From the NCBI RefSeq assembly GCF_022818495.1, contig NZ_CP089291.1, forward strand, positions 3,861,501 to 3,925,500: 64,000 nt of DNA. The letters run 5' to 3'. Position 1 is the first letter of the stretch. Each line of letters opens with the position of its first letter. The position numbers were made by a program, and so were the translations under genes. The notes under the pieces were generated by a model. That model made no database searches. It saw nothing but the letters and a program-made list of their open reading frames with translations, and was not told where the DNA came from. This DNA is from Fodinisporobacter ferrooxydans. GTDB lineage: Bacteria > Bacillota > Bacilli > Tumebacillales > MYW30-H2. Below are positions 26,274 through 34,413 of this stretch, one piece after another.

Positions 26274-26540
26274 CTATCCTTTGTATACGTCCCCACGGGG
26301 ACCAATGAGTTCAACGTACACAATCTTTTCTGTGTGATCGATACGAAACAATACGCGATTCTTACCAACACGCAAACGAAACAGGCCTGGTTCGCCCTCC
26401 ATCACCTTGATGTCTCCTTCTGGCGGGATCTTCAAAAGTCCTTCCATTGCCGATCCAATCTGTTGTTTGGTGGTTTTGCCTTGTTTGGAAAGGAACTTAA
26501 TAGCAGCACGTCTAAGAATGAGTTTATAGCCCGAGTTCAC
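26274..26540 (-). CDS. RelE/ParE-family toxin
   Basis: An 88-residue basic protein with the RelE fold pattern: YKLILRRAAIKFLSKQGKTT at the N-terminus, then GLFRLRVGKNRVLFRIDHTEK, the characteristic strand pair that carries catalytic Arg residues in ribosome-dependent mRNA interferases. The GTG start at 26540 lies inside the end of the antitoxin gene (17-base overlap), the usual coupling in toxin-antitoxin operons. It is downstream of the antitoxin. Activity against mRNA is inferred from the family. Confidence 0.85.
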   Translation of the reverse strand: MNSGYKLILRRAAIKFLSKQGKTTKQQIGSAMEGLLKIPPEGDIKVMEGEPGLFRLRVGKNRVLFRIDHTEKIVYVELIGPRGDVYKG

Positions 26541-26766
26541 GTTTCGCTTGCTCCCAATCTACATATTCGTCCTCACTACTCAATTGCTGCTTTTCTTCTT
26601 CTGTCAATGGTTCATCATCCGGTTCACTTTCTTCAATCTTTCTCCATGCTTCCGGTACTTCATTTGAACGATGAGCAAGATATTGCATAAAATCATAAAC
26701 CGTTTTCTGATCGTTTTCGTTTAACCGATCAAACAATTGGTAAACGTCATATTTTCGTACAGACAT
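26524..26766 (-). CDS. Antitoxin partner of the RelE-type toxin
   Basis: An acidic 80-residue protein (Glu/Asp-rich C-terminus, SEPDDEPLTEEEKQQLSSED) with a helical N-terminal part. ATG at 26766 follows AAGGGTGG with good spacing. Position before and overlapping the toxin gene, size and charge fit an antitoxin that masks the toxin and represses the operon; it does not show an obvious DNA-binding signature. A Sigma-A promoter could not be pinned down in the AT-rich 60 bases upstream. Confidence 0.72.
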   Translation of the reverse strand: MSVRKYDVYQLFDRLNENDQKTVYDFMQYLAHRSNEVPEAWRKIEESEPDDEPLTEEEKQQLSSEDEYVDWEQAKRELGL

Positions 26767-26846
26767 TTATACCACCCTTCGGTTCGTGAGAATCTTTTAA
26801 TTATATTATCAAGGATTAATCGCCGATAATCAACAAAATTGCTACA

Positions 26847-27101
26847 CTACCCAAACGTCCACCGCCTGTTCAACACATACCCCACAACCGCCGAAACACC
26901 CGTTGCGACAATCCTCGCCACAAAAACTGAGCCAACCACAACAGGCGCATAGCGAACAATTCCCACGTTTACGAGCAAGCAGCAGACACTCACCCACCCA
27001 AACCGCCACATTCGTCCACGTTGTACAAATACTATCCGGCTGTTCCAGTAGTAGCCGTTTGCCACGCCTATCGTGTACAAACTTGCCGCAGCCAACCACA
27101 C
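26847..27101 (-). pseudogene. Truncated GtrA-like membrane protein
   Basis: About 84 residues with three hydrophobic segments; the NGYYWNSRIVF and C-terminal VVGYVLNRRWTFG motifs are those of GtrA-family membrane proteins, which normally have about 130 residues and four helices. The first helix region is missing: a stop codon lies directly before the GTG at 27101. High local GC compared with neighbours. GtrA proteins are linked to transfer of lipid-linked sugars across the membrane; this copy is probably inactive. Confidence 0.6.
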
Positions 27102-27195
27102 TGTTTAACAAGTACAGTAAAAACGAGAACGTCAGTGCCCCCTCCTGTCCGTTGTTTGAACAGGAAGGGCATTCCCTCCTTTGATTTTGAAATAA

Positions 27196-27241
27196 AAAAC
27201 GTACACAAATAAACGGTTTTTACCGCTCATGTGTACGTTTT
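27196..27241. terminator. Strong inverted repeat, probable terminator
   Basis: An 11-base perfect inverted repeat (AAAACGTACAC / GTGTACGTTTT) encloses a second small hairpin (CGGTTTTTACCG). It lies 22 bases beyond the stop of the 95-residue gene and has A/T runs on both sides, so it could terminate transcription in either direction. Confidence 0.55.
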
Positions 27242-27262
27242 GAATGTGCTTATAGCGCTACC

Positions 27263-27550
27263 CTATTCTTGATCTAAGTATTTACGACTGCGCCGTATAA
27301 AGTCCATCGATTGGCGCATTTCTTTTTCCGTTAACTCTGACAGTTTTCTTTTATTTTCAAATATATTTGTATCGTAGATGGCATCTTTTTCGTTATCCCA
27401 ATCTTCGATTAACATTTGATCGAGCAACGCATAGTAATCGTGCTCCTCTTCATTATTCAACAATCGACGAATCAATTCATTCTGTTCTTCTACACTCAGT
27501 TGATGAATAGAGTCCAGAATTTCGTCTACTTTCTTCGATATATTTTTCAC
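27263..27550 (-). CDS. Hypothetical charged protein downstream of fic
   Basis: A 95-residue highly charged, helical protein (VDEILDSIHQLSVEEQNELIRRLL then an acidic stretch). The GTG at 27550 lies 17 bases after the fic stop codon, with AAGG immediately before it. Same strand and tight spacing suggest it is cotranscribed with fic. Size and charge resemble antitoxin-like or addiction-module proteins such as the SEQ-rich DUF families, but no signature is visible; a role as Fic partner is speculation. Confidence 0.55.
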   Translation of the reverse strand: MKNISKKVDEILDSIHQLSVEEQNELIRRLLNNEEEHDYYALLDQMLIEDWDNEKDAIYDTNIFENKRKLSELTEKEMRQSMDFIRRSRKYLDQE

Positions 27551-27567
27551 CCTTGTTTAGTTTGTTG

Positions 27568-28329
27568 TTATCCTATTGCATTTAGATAGTGTTGGAGACT
27601 TTCTTCTACACAATCTGTAACCAATCGAATAAAGGGTGTCAATTCCATATCTACACTTGCCTTTTCCAAGCATTCGTAGTATTTTATACGCTGTTCTGGT
27701 TTTGCTTTGATAATAGCGGGAGGATACCCATGTTGCATCAATATTAGATTCATTCCTAAACGAGCCGTCCTCCCATTTCCATCGATAAACGGGTGAATAA
27801 ACACCAATTTAAAGTGAAACATTGAAGCCAATTCCACCGGATGAAGGATAGTCTCATTTTCTCTATACCATGCAAACAATTGTTCCATTTCTTCTGGAAC
27901 CTTCACATGGTTAACCGGATTGTGTATGCTTCCACTAATTCCGACATTGTAACCGCGATACTTTCCTGCATTTTCATTATCTATATTTTTTAATACTAAG
28001 TAATGAATTTGCTTGAGTATGCGTTCCGTAAGTGGCTCTTGTTTACCAACCAGTTCTTCTACAAAATCAATGGCTTCCGCATGGTTGATTGCTTCAAAAT
28101 GTTCTTTTAACCGTTTTCCACCAATTGTAAGTCCTTCTTCTACAACCATTTTGGTTTCTAACAGGCTAAGAGTATTGCCTTCAATTGCATTTGAATTGTA
28201 CGTCCATTCTATACGAATCACTTCTCTGAGATTTTTCACCATTCCCGTTGGAAGGGGGCGCTTTGAATCCAGCTTCTCTTTTAACTGGTTCACTTTATCA
28301 AACACAGTTTTCACCAACTTTTCCGGCAA
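27568..28329 (-). CDS. Fic-domain protein (probable AMP-transferase)
   Basis: A 253-residue protein with the complete Fic active-site motif HPFIDGNGRTAR near residue 175. The N-terminal segment YNSNAIEGN matches the inhibitory (S/T)xxxE(G/N) motif, placing it with class II Fic proteins that carry their own inhibitory helix. Fic enzymes transfer AMP from ATP to hydroxyl groups of target proteins; the target here is unknown. The start is weak: TTG at 28329 without a clear ribosome binding site, shortly after a TATAAT box. It is surrounded by mobile-DNA remnants. Confidence 0.85.
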   Translation of the reverse strand: MPEKLVKTVFDKVNQLKEKLDSKRPLPTGMVKNLREVIRIEWTYNSNAIEGNTLSLLETKMVVEEGLTIGGKRLKEHFEAINHAEAIDFVEELVGKQEPLTERILKQIHYLVLKNIDNENAGKYRGYNVGISGSIHNPVNHVKVPEEMEQLFAWYRENETILHPVELASMFHFKLVFIHPFIDGNGRTARLGMNLILMQHGYPPAIIKAKPEQRIKYYECLEKASVDMELTPFIRLVTDCVEESLQHYLNAIG

Positions 28330-28460
28330 TACCGTTTATTTAACAATTTTATTATATCCTTTTTTGAGTGCTCTTGTAGCACTAACTAACCAATTTCTCC
28401 TTGTTCGACATCCAACAATCACTAATTTAGTCCGTTGCGGATCAATCACGCGGATCGGCT

Positions 28461-28823
28461 TCATACGAGAAACACCACGCTTTCCATCTCACCTTCAAAC
28501 AACTCATAAGGATTAATTTTTACGAATTTGCCTCCACAGGAAAAGCGAAAAGTCGCTTGTGGGTACAATTCGTGACATTCTCCGATGACACCGTAAAAGC
28601 CAGTACGAATCTCGTCTGCATCGTCTGTCGAACTAAAGAACGCTTGTAAACGACCATGTGAGTGCAGTTGTAGGACGATGAAATCGATTTCATTCTCCAT
28701 ATACCCCACGAAGCAGGCCGTAACGGACGTTCCCATTTGTTCAGGAAAGACGACAAAATATCCATCGTATACATCCCAAACAATATTCGCAGAACGTTCG
28801 ATGTCAGGTGTCTCACAGAACAC
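28461..28823 (-). pseudogene. JAB/MPN-type metalloprotease domain, probably truncated
   Basis: A 120-residue frame with the JAMM-type motif: His-x-His in LQLHSHGRLQAFFSSTDDADE and Asp following at the expected distance. A Glu at the usual upstream position could be E in PEQMG or MENEI. The GTG start at 28823 has a stop codon immediately before it and no ribosome binding site, and typical stand-alone JAB proteins are longer, so the N-terminus is probably lost. The break coincides with the start of the divergent S24 remnant at 28825. Function as a deubiquitinase-like peptidase is inferred from the family only. Confidence 0.6.
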
Positions 28824-28824
28824 A

Positions 28825-29169
28825 TTTTATGTTCTAACAGATAAACCGGCTTTTTTTCAACGTTTCGCCGTCAAGATAGGAGATGATGGACTTGAAAGCT
28901 TAAATATTCACCCTGGCGATTACCTAATATTTCGGAGACAAGATTGGCCAAACGATGAAGAATAAATTGTCTTTGTGCGCTTCGGCGATGATTGCATTGT
29001 ACGTGTTCTGGAAGGTATGTGGGATACTGAACCCCTCTTAAAATTACCGGGTGAAAGCTATGAAACATTACAGATTCATAGAAACCAGTACACGATTATT
29101 GGTATGTTAGAGCAAGTGATAAAACCTGAGTTTGTAAAGATATTTTTTGCATTTGATAACTACGAATAG
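28825..29169 (+). pseudogene. S24/LexA-like peptidase-domain remnant with in-frame stop
   Basis: Reading from 28825, the frame gives FAVKIGDDGLESLNIHPGDY, LIFRRQDW, a TAA at 28963, then in the same frame IVFVRFGDDCIVRVLEG and YTIIGMLEQVI. This follows the fold of LexA/CI-type S24 peptidases. The usual Gly-Asp-Ser-Met reads GDDGL and the usual catalytic Lys position reads Arg, so activity would be lost even without the stop. No DNA-binding domain remains. It precedes an integrase fragment, so it is likely the scrap of a prophage or ICE repressor. Confidence 0.62.
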
Positions 29170-29181
29170 GAGGAAAAATCA

Positions 29182-29430
29182 ATGGCAAGTATCGAAAAAC
29201 GAAGCAAAGGATCATATCGTTTGATCGTCGAAACTGGCTATGACGCAAACGGCAAGCGGATCAAGCGGACAAAGACGATTCATGTATCAGGGAAAAAAGA
29301 AGCTGAAAAGGAACTTGCAAAGTTTATTGTGGAAGTTGAAGCAGGTGAATATATATATATTGCGCCAGAGAAAATGACGTTCCTTCACTTTGTAGAACGA
29401 GAATGGATCCCGAAATATAATCACGGCTAA
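29182..29430 (+). pseudogene. N-terminal fragment of a tyrosine integrase
   Basis: ATG at 29182 follows GGAGGAAAAATCA. The 82 residues (MASIEKRSKGSYRLIVETGY, then KRTKTIHVSGKKEAEKELAKF) are the arm-type DNA-binding domain and the beginning of the core-binding domain of phage/ICE integrases. A stop ends the frame at 29430, and no catalytic domain follows; the DNA beyond is the downstream region of pepA. Together with the S24 remnant it marks a largely deleted integrated element. Confidence 0.75.
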
Positions 29431-29440
29431 AAAGAAAAAT

Positions 29441-29473
29441 GCCCCCTGCGGTAAACCAACCTGATTAGGGGGC
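29441..29473 (-). terminator. Terminator downstream of pepA
   Basis: On the minus strand GCCCCCT...AGGGGGC forms a seven-base GC-rich stem with a 19-base loop, followed by ATTTTTCTTTTT. It lies about 135 bases beyond the pepA stop codon. The region between (29474-29607) holds no gene. Confidence 0.6.
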
Positions 29474-29607
29474 AAGAAGAAATTATCTTTCTATATGCAT
29501 TATAAATGAGAATTGAAAAAAGTACACTGTGAAATCGTTGGCTTTCTTGGTAAACCACACATTTTTCGCCAGGATTTTGATAATTGTCATAAAATTGGCC
29601 TAAAAAG

Positions 29608-31053
29608 TTATTTTGAACGAACTGCGACAAAATCAGCCAATAAGCGTGCACCATATCCGGTGGCACCGGCAACAAGGTAACCCTTTGTCTCTGTTGCTTC
29701 CATTGGACCCGCCATATCTACGTGTGCCCATTTCATCGAAGGATCCACGAATTTTCTTAAAAATAAAGCAGCCGTGATGGCGCCTGCATAAGGTCCTTTG
29801 CCGATGTTGCTGATATCCGCGTAGTGACTTTTCAATAAATCTTCATACTCGTCTTCCAACGGCATCGGCCAAACACGATCCCCGGCAAATTGACCCACGT
29901 GGCGCAAATCATCCACAAGCGCATCATCGCCCCAGACACCTGCCATGCGTTCGCCAAGTGCAGCAATGCATGCACCGGTAAGTGTCGCAATGTCCACACA
30001 TTCGACTGCACCAAGATTTTTGGCGTGAATGAGCGCGTCCGCCAAAATCAGCCGACCTTCCGCATCCGTATTTCCCACTTGTACAGTAACGCCGTTGGGA
30101 TACTGAATGACATCCCCTGGCAGCATCGCGCCGCCATCCGGAATATTTTCGGCAGTCGCTACAAGGACAAGCAAATTGACAGCCATTTGGCTTTTTACGA
30201 TAATGTCCAATGCACCGACTACCGCAGCCGCGCCGCACATATCCATCCGCATGTCGCTTAAGTCCCGGCCGCTTTTCAGACTGATTCCGCCTGCATCATA
30301 TGTCATGCCTTTGCCCACAAGTGCAACCAAAGGTTTTGAAGGATCTGTGCAATAACGCAATTCAACAAAAGCAGGCGGATACTTGCTTCCTTTGCCGACA
30401 GATAGCAAACCGTTCATCTGCCGTTTTTCAAGCTCTTCTCCCTGGTATACGGTAATGGACACGGACGTATTGGAAAACTGTTGTCGAATACGCTTCACAA
30501 ATGTTTCCGGGCGCAACCGATTCGCCGGCTCATTGCCTAGCTCGCGAGCGAAGATGACTCCTTCCGCGCGAATTTTCCCAAGTTGAATGGCTTGCTCTAA
30601 AGCATCGGAAGTTTCCAGTTCGATTTGCACCAATTCGACATGACGTTCTGCTTTTTTGGATTTGTAGGCATCAAATGCGTACGTTCCCAACAGCCAGCCC
30701 TCTACCGTTGCCATTACGAGGTCTACCTGTGTACAGGAAGCATCCGCTAGTTTCTGCAAGCATTCATAGGAAACCCGCACTTGCTTTTGTTTTTCCTGGT
30801 TCAGAGCCCTGCCAGCCGTTCCAAACGCAGCACGCAAGCGATCCATCTGGAATTTTTTTTGTTCTCCCAGTCCCACCAGCAGGATATTTTCTTCCTGATT
30901 CCGACCAAAGAACCATGTACATTTGCCCGACTCGCCCATATGGGAATGGATCGTCAATCCATGAATCGCTTCGAAATCCATTTGATCTTTAAAGACTGGA
31001 TAAACGACTGTTTGTGCTTTCAAACCGTTGTTTCTATCGACGATAAAATTCAT
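29608..31053 (-). CDS. pepA: Leucyl aminopeptidase (M17)
   Basis: A 481-residue cytosolic aminopeptidase that removes N-terminal residues using two metal ions. The metal and catalytic motifs are intact: VGKGMTYDAGGISLKSG (Lys and Asp), DMRMDMCGAAAV, and NTDAEGRLILADAL (Asp, Glu and catalytic Arg). The start is placed at ATG 31053, eight bases after AAAGGGG; the frame is open 68 codons further upstream but that part lacks a ribosome binding site and has the look of non-coding DNA. The 31054-31340 stretch upstream contains no other gene. Confidence 0.92.
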   Translation of the reverse strand: MNFIVDRNNGLKAQTVVYPVFKDQMDFEAIHGLTIHSHMGESGKCTWFFGRNQEENILLVGLGEQKKFQMDRLRAAFGTAGRALNQEKQKQVRVSYECLQKLADASCTQVDLVMATVEGWLLGTYAFDAYKSKKAERHVELVQIELETSDALEQAIQLGKIRAEGVIFARELGNEPANRLRPETFVKRIRQQFSNTSVSITVYQGEELEKRQMNGLLSVGKGSKYPPAFVELRYCTDPSKPLVALVGKGMTYDAGGISLKSGRDLSDMRMDMCGAAAVVGALDIIVKSQMAVNLLVLVATAENIPDGGAMLPGDVIQYPNGVTVQVGNTDAEGRLILADALIHAKNLGAVECVDIATLTGACIAALGERMAGVWGDDALVDDLRHVGQFAGDRVWPMPLEDEYEDLLKSHYADISNIGKGPYAGAITAALFLRKFVDPSMKWAHVDMAGPMEATETKGYLVAGATGYGARLLADFVAVRSK

Positions 31054-31345
31054 CAGATATTCCCCTTTCCATGAAACATCATGCTCAGTTTGCATTCTCA
31101 TAAGTAAGTATACCATTTTTGCCAAAATTCTCATCGAAACTATAAATTTGCATATGCATACATCTCCTGCAAAAAGGATGGACACTAAAGTGAAACGTAC
31201 GCTGAAAGCTGTCGATGCGAGATTGTGAACAATAGTCAAACCTTTTGTAAAATTCATTGCTTCTTGGCAATTTTGAGTGCTATCATGATTTTAATGTAGG
31301 AGGAGCAATTCCTGTAATGAAGTAATTTAAGCTTTGAACGAAAAA

Positions 31346-32786
31346 AGCACCTCTTGTATACTAGGAAACGTTCGACGCAGAACAATACCTACATACGAAA
31401 AGAGGCGCTCACATGAAGTATAAGACGAAGCAGAAACAGAATCAACGGATTACAAGAATTACCGAGAACACATTGGTGGTTGGAGCTGACATCGCAAAGA
31501 AGATACACGTAGCTCGAGCTGTGGATTTCCGTGGAATTGAGCTTGGGAAGGACTGTGTGTTTCACAACGACCAGGAAGGGCTGACGAAGCTGGCAGCGTG
31601 GATGAAGGAGCTTGGCCGAATTCATGAGAAAACAGACATTATATTCGGCATTGAACCGACTGGACACTACTGGTTCCCGTTAGCGGCGTTTTTGAAGGAG
31701 CAAGGCATTCAGGTTGTTGTTGTCAATCCGCATCATGTGAACAAGAGCAAGGAGCTCGAGGACAACTCACAGACCAAAAGCGACTACAAGGATGCAAAAG
31801 TCATTGCCGACCTCATTCGGAATGGAAAGTACTCAGAACCTAACTTACCGACCAAGGAATACGCAGAATTACGCATTCTGATGAATCTTCGCGAGAAGGT
31901 CATGGTGAGCTTGATTCAAGTGAAAACACGGATCACAAACTGGTTTGACCGCTACTTTCCAGAGTATCCACAGGTATTTAAGGACTGGGAAGGGAAAGCG
32001 TCCCTCATGACCATGCGTCAGTTTCCAACTCCAGAGGAGATTGTCTCCGTAGGCGCCAGAGGCGTTCTCTCACATTGGAAGACGGAAATCAAGCGTGGGG
32101 TGGGCATTAAGAGAGCGGAGCAGCTCTATGCGACCGCAACGGCTTCCATCGGGCTTACCGAGGGACTGGCAGCGGCTCGAATCGAGCTGACTATCTTGCT
32201 GCAGCAGTACGATCTGTATGGCAAGCAGGAAGAAACCATTATGGCGCAAGTCTTGCAGATTCTTGAGAAGATCCCCGGAACTCGGCAGATGCTGAGCATC
32301 CCAGGGGTTGGTGTTCTGACCGTCGCCGGTTTCCTAGCGGAGGTTGGCGATCTCAACAACTATGATCACGGACAGCAAATCATCCGCTTGGCTGGACTGA
32401 ATTTGACTGAGAATAGTTCTGGAAAACGGAAGGGGAAAACGGGGATCAGCAAGCGGGGTCGTTCTCGATTAAGAGGCATCTTGTTTCGCGCCATGCTACC
32501 GATGGTGGCCAAAAACGAAGAATTTAAAGAGCTGCACAAGTATTACACGACACGTAGTCAGAATCCGTTAAAAAAGAAGCAGTCGATCATCGCCTTATGT
32601 GGAAAACTGGTTCGCGTACTTTATACATTGGGGACAAAGCAGAAAGAGTATAACGCAAACGATGTACTGGGGCCAGTCCGACAAGCCCAGCTACAACAAA
32701 GTGCAGCATAAAATAAAAAATAGAACACGTATCAACAGCTTAGTATCTGGTTTTTAATAAATGAAATATCCACAACTGGATATTTC
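31346..32786 (+). mobile_element. IS110-family insertion sequence, ends approximate
   Basis: The element carries a single transposase gene. IS110 elements lack long terminal repeats, so the true ends cannot be fixed here. On the left, AGCACCTCTT (31346-31355) can pair with AAGAGGCGCT (31400-31409) in 9 of 10 positions, framing a leader of about 65 bases. On the right, a perfect ten-base hairpin (32763-32786) lies 50 bases beyond the stop codon. Members of this family encode a structured guide RNA in one flank. Confidence 0.6.
31413..32711 (+). CDS. IS110-family transposase
   Basis: A 432-residue protein with the IS110 layout: an N-terminal RuvC-like DEDD domain (Asp in VVGADIAKK, Glu in GIEPTGHYWF, the Asp pair in KSDYKDAKVIADL), a helical linker, and the C-terminal Transposase_20 domain with IPGVGVLTVAGFLAEVGD and a catalytic Ser region in NSSGKRKGKTGISKRG. 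It catalyses excision and insertion through a circular form. ATG at 31413 follows GAGGCG. It appears intact and may be active. Confidence 0.95.
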   Translation: MKYKTKQKQNQRITRITENTLVVGADIAKKIHVARAVDFRGIELGKDCVFHNDQEGLTKLAAWMKELGRIHEKTDIIFGIEPTGHYWFPLAAFLKEQGIQVVVVNPHHVNKSKELEDNSQTKSDYKDAKVIADLIRNGKYSEPNLPTKEYAELRILMNLREKVMVSLIQVKTRITNWFDRYFPEYPQVFKDWEGKASLMTMRQFPTPEEIVSVGARGVLSHWKTEIKRGVGIKRAEQLYATATASIGLTEGLAAARIELTILLQQYDLYGKQEETIMAQVLQILEKIPGTRQMLSIPGVGVLTVAGFLAEVGDLNNYDHGQQIIRLAGLNLTENSSGKRKGKTGISKRGRSRLRGILFRAMLPMVAKNEEFKELHKYYTTRSQNPLKKKQSIIALCGKLVRVLYTLGTKQKEYNANDVLGPVRQAQLQQSAA

Positions 32787-32835
32787 ACAAATTCAACATT
32801 ATCAACAAACTGAAAACTCGATTATTCAGATGTGC

Positions 32836-33142
32836 ACAACTTTGACAACGGAAGCACCGGAGAAGCCGAAGGATTTTATCCATAAGGGCAACGACCCAGT
32901 CGAGGAGCAAGAATCGGCCTCCACCCCTTGAGAGGTAGAACGAAGGAATGTAAGGGCATAGACCCAGCGTGACATGGGAGGGTAAACCCCGAGGGAGAAC
33001 GTGGAGATCCACTGTGCGATCATACCATTTTATCCACAGTTTGGAAAACAATGATTTCAAGCTTATTCCTGCCACCGGCCTTTACAGAAAAATATGGGTT
33101 CTATGCAATCTTTCACCAACACTCTCTAGGTGTCAAAGTTGT
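32836..33142. other. Non-coding, structure-rich segment bounded by a 12-base inverted repeat
   Basis: ACAACTTTGACA (32836-32847) and its exact reverse complement TGTCAAAGTTGT (33131-33142) bound about 283 bases with many complementary G/C tracts (for example GGGTAAACCCC, GGGCAACGACCC, GGCCTCCACC). Frames on the minus strand are open but show no family and no ribosome binding site. It could be the non-coding end of an IS110-type element, a small non-autonomous element, or a folded RNA. I could not choose between these. Confidence 0.4.
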
Positions 33143-33204
33143 AAAACTAAGAATGAGCGAGAAAACAGGAGAAAACATTACTTTATAGTGGGAGGTCATA
33201 GGTC

Positions 33205-33369
33205 GTGTTTCGTTACTATCTGGGCATCGCGTTTACTTGTATTGTTTTTGCTGTTATCAGTCTATTTTTAGCAGCAAACCCTTCCGGTCTTGCCGTTATT
33301 TTCACAGGCTTAGCCGTTGCGTTTGCAACGATTGGTCTCATGACTTCCGGGCCAAAATCTCGCTGGTAA
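33205..33369 (+). CDS. Small two-helix membrane protein
   Basis: A 54-residue frame from GTG at 33205, with GGGAGGT eight bases upstream. It begins MFRYYLGIAFTCIVFAVISL and continues with a second hydrophobic stretch ending near MTSGPKSRW. The hydrophobicity, the ribosome binding site and a following hairpin support a real gene. Function unknown. Confidence 0.6.
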   Translation: MFRYYLGIAFTCIVFAVISLFLAANPSGLAVIFTGLAVAFATIGLMTSGPKSRW

Positions 33370-33382
33370 TCCCCTTAAAATG

Positions 33383-33435
33383 TGTTCAAAAAGTGGTTAA
33401 GCAAGACACAAGGAGTTTTGACTACTTTTTGAACA
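33383..33435. repeat. 12-base perfect inverted repeat after the small membrane protein gene
   Basis: TGTTCAAAAAGT (33383-33394) and ACTTTTTGAACA (33424-33435) pair perfectly around 29 bases. A near copy of the first arm, in reverse orientation, occurs at 34294-34308 on the other side of the sirtuin gene, suggesting a repeated element rather than only a terminator. Confidence 0.5.
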
Positions 33436-33443
33436 TCTTCTTG

Positions 33444-33474
33444 AAAAGACTCCGCCGTGGATGCAGGGTCTTTT
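33444..33474 (+). terminator. Terminator-like hairpin with T-run
   Basis: AAAAGAC...GTCTTTTTT flanks a GC-rich inner part (33444-33474). Its position suits termination of the small membrane protein gene on the plus strand, and the A-run could serve the sirtuin gene on the minus strand. Confidence 0.5.
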
Positions 33475-33523
33475 TTCCTGCCAAGAGCAGTCTCAACTGT
33501 CGCTTGCCTGCCGACTCTTCGCA

Positions 33524-34192
33524 TTAGCGGACAGGCCAACGTAAAAGCCTTGGTATAAGCGTCTCCGCTTGCGTATTGATATAAAAAACTGTCCCTCGAT
33601 TCTCTTCCACAATCTTGACAAGTTGGCTGCATGGTTCCATCCGCAAATGTGTACCTATGACCAGCAAAACATCCGCTTGCCCTACCCAATCGACTGCGAG
33701 AGAAAAATGGTGCACAGGTTCTCCCTCTAACACGACGTTTGGTCGTAATATCTGCTCTTGGCAAGACGGACAGTATGGAATACGATCCGATTGTAACGCC
33801 AATTCACTACTGTAAACAGATTTACAGAAATCACAAATAAGTTCCCTTAGGTTGCCATGCAACTCGATTAAATTTTGAGTACCTGCCTTCTTGTGCAATC
33901 CGTCGATATTCTGTGTAATGACGGGAAATCCTGCCTTGGCAAGTTGTAGATATGCATCATTGGGTGATACACGCAGCCACTCTCTGAGCATCAACCGATA
34001 GACACGATAGTACCAGCTAGGTGTATTCACCATCATCTTGTGTTGAAACCACTCATGCAGCGGCCGGCCTGCAACTTCCGTATGAATGGTTGGAATGCCG
34101 CATGGCTTGCTGAATCCTGCTCCAGTTATGACAACACAATTCTTGGCCTGCGCAATTTTGCAAGCATAATACTCCAGTACCATTTGATTCAT
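33524..34192 (-). CDS. Sir2-family NAD-dependent protein deacylase, divergent cofactor loop
   Basis: A protein of about 222 residues with sirtuin landmarks: ITGAGFSKPCGIP near the N-terminus, TQNIDGLHKKAG, the catalytic His in ELHGN, a zinc ribbon with CDFC and CPSC, and VIGTHLRMEPC. The cofactor loop that normally reads GIPDFR reads GIPTIHTE, so the conserved Phe and Arg are absent. The start is taken at ATG 34192, after AAGGGGATTGGCAATA; a GTG-type extension upstream is less likely. The substrate is unknown. It stands alone between repeat copies. Confidence 0.82.
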   Translation of the reverse strand: MNQMVLEYYACKIAQAKNCVVITGAGFSKPCGIPTIHTEVAGRPLHEWFQHKMMVNTPSWYYRVYRLMLREWLRVSPNDAYLQLAKAGFPVITQNIDGLHKKAGTQNLIELHGNLRELICDFCKSVYSSELALQSDRIPYCPSCQEQILRPNVVLEGEPVHHFSLAVDWVGQADVLLVIGTHLRMEPCSQLVKIVEENRGTVFYINTQAETLIPRLLRWPVR

Positions 34193-34413
34193 TATTGCCA
34201 ATCCCCTTCTGCTTCCCATAGTATCCCCACTCCTTCATCTTTTAAAGAAAACTTGTCTTCGCCAAACTTTTCGACAAACCTTAGTTGCTAAAGCCACTAT
34301 TTGAACACGTACTAAAAGTATAAAAATGTATGAGTGAATTGGAGAAAAACCGTTGACTGGCTTCTACAAGGATGTTAAGATAGTTCACAATAAAACGTAA
34401 ATGTTTAAAAACG

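Noticed and set aside
31054-31257. N-terminal extension of pepA by 68 codons
   Set aside because: No ribosome binding site; the internal ATG at 31053 has one and matches the usual length of the family.
32785-33075. 96- and 65-codon minus-strand frames in the structured segment
   Set aside because: Two overlapping frames of similar length without start signals; the strong base-pairing of the region explains the unusual composition better.
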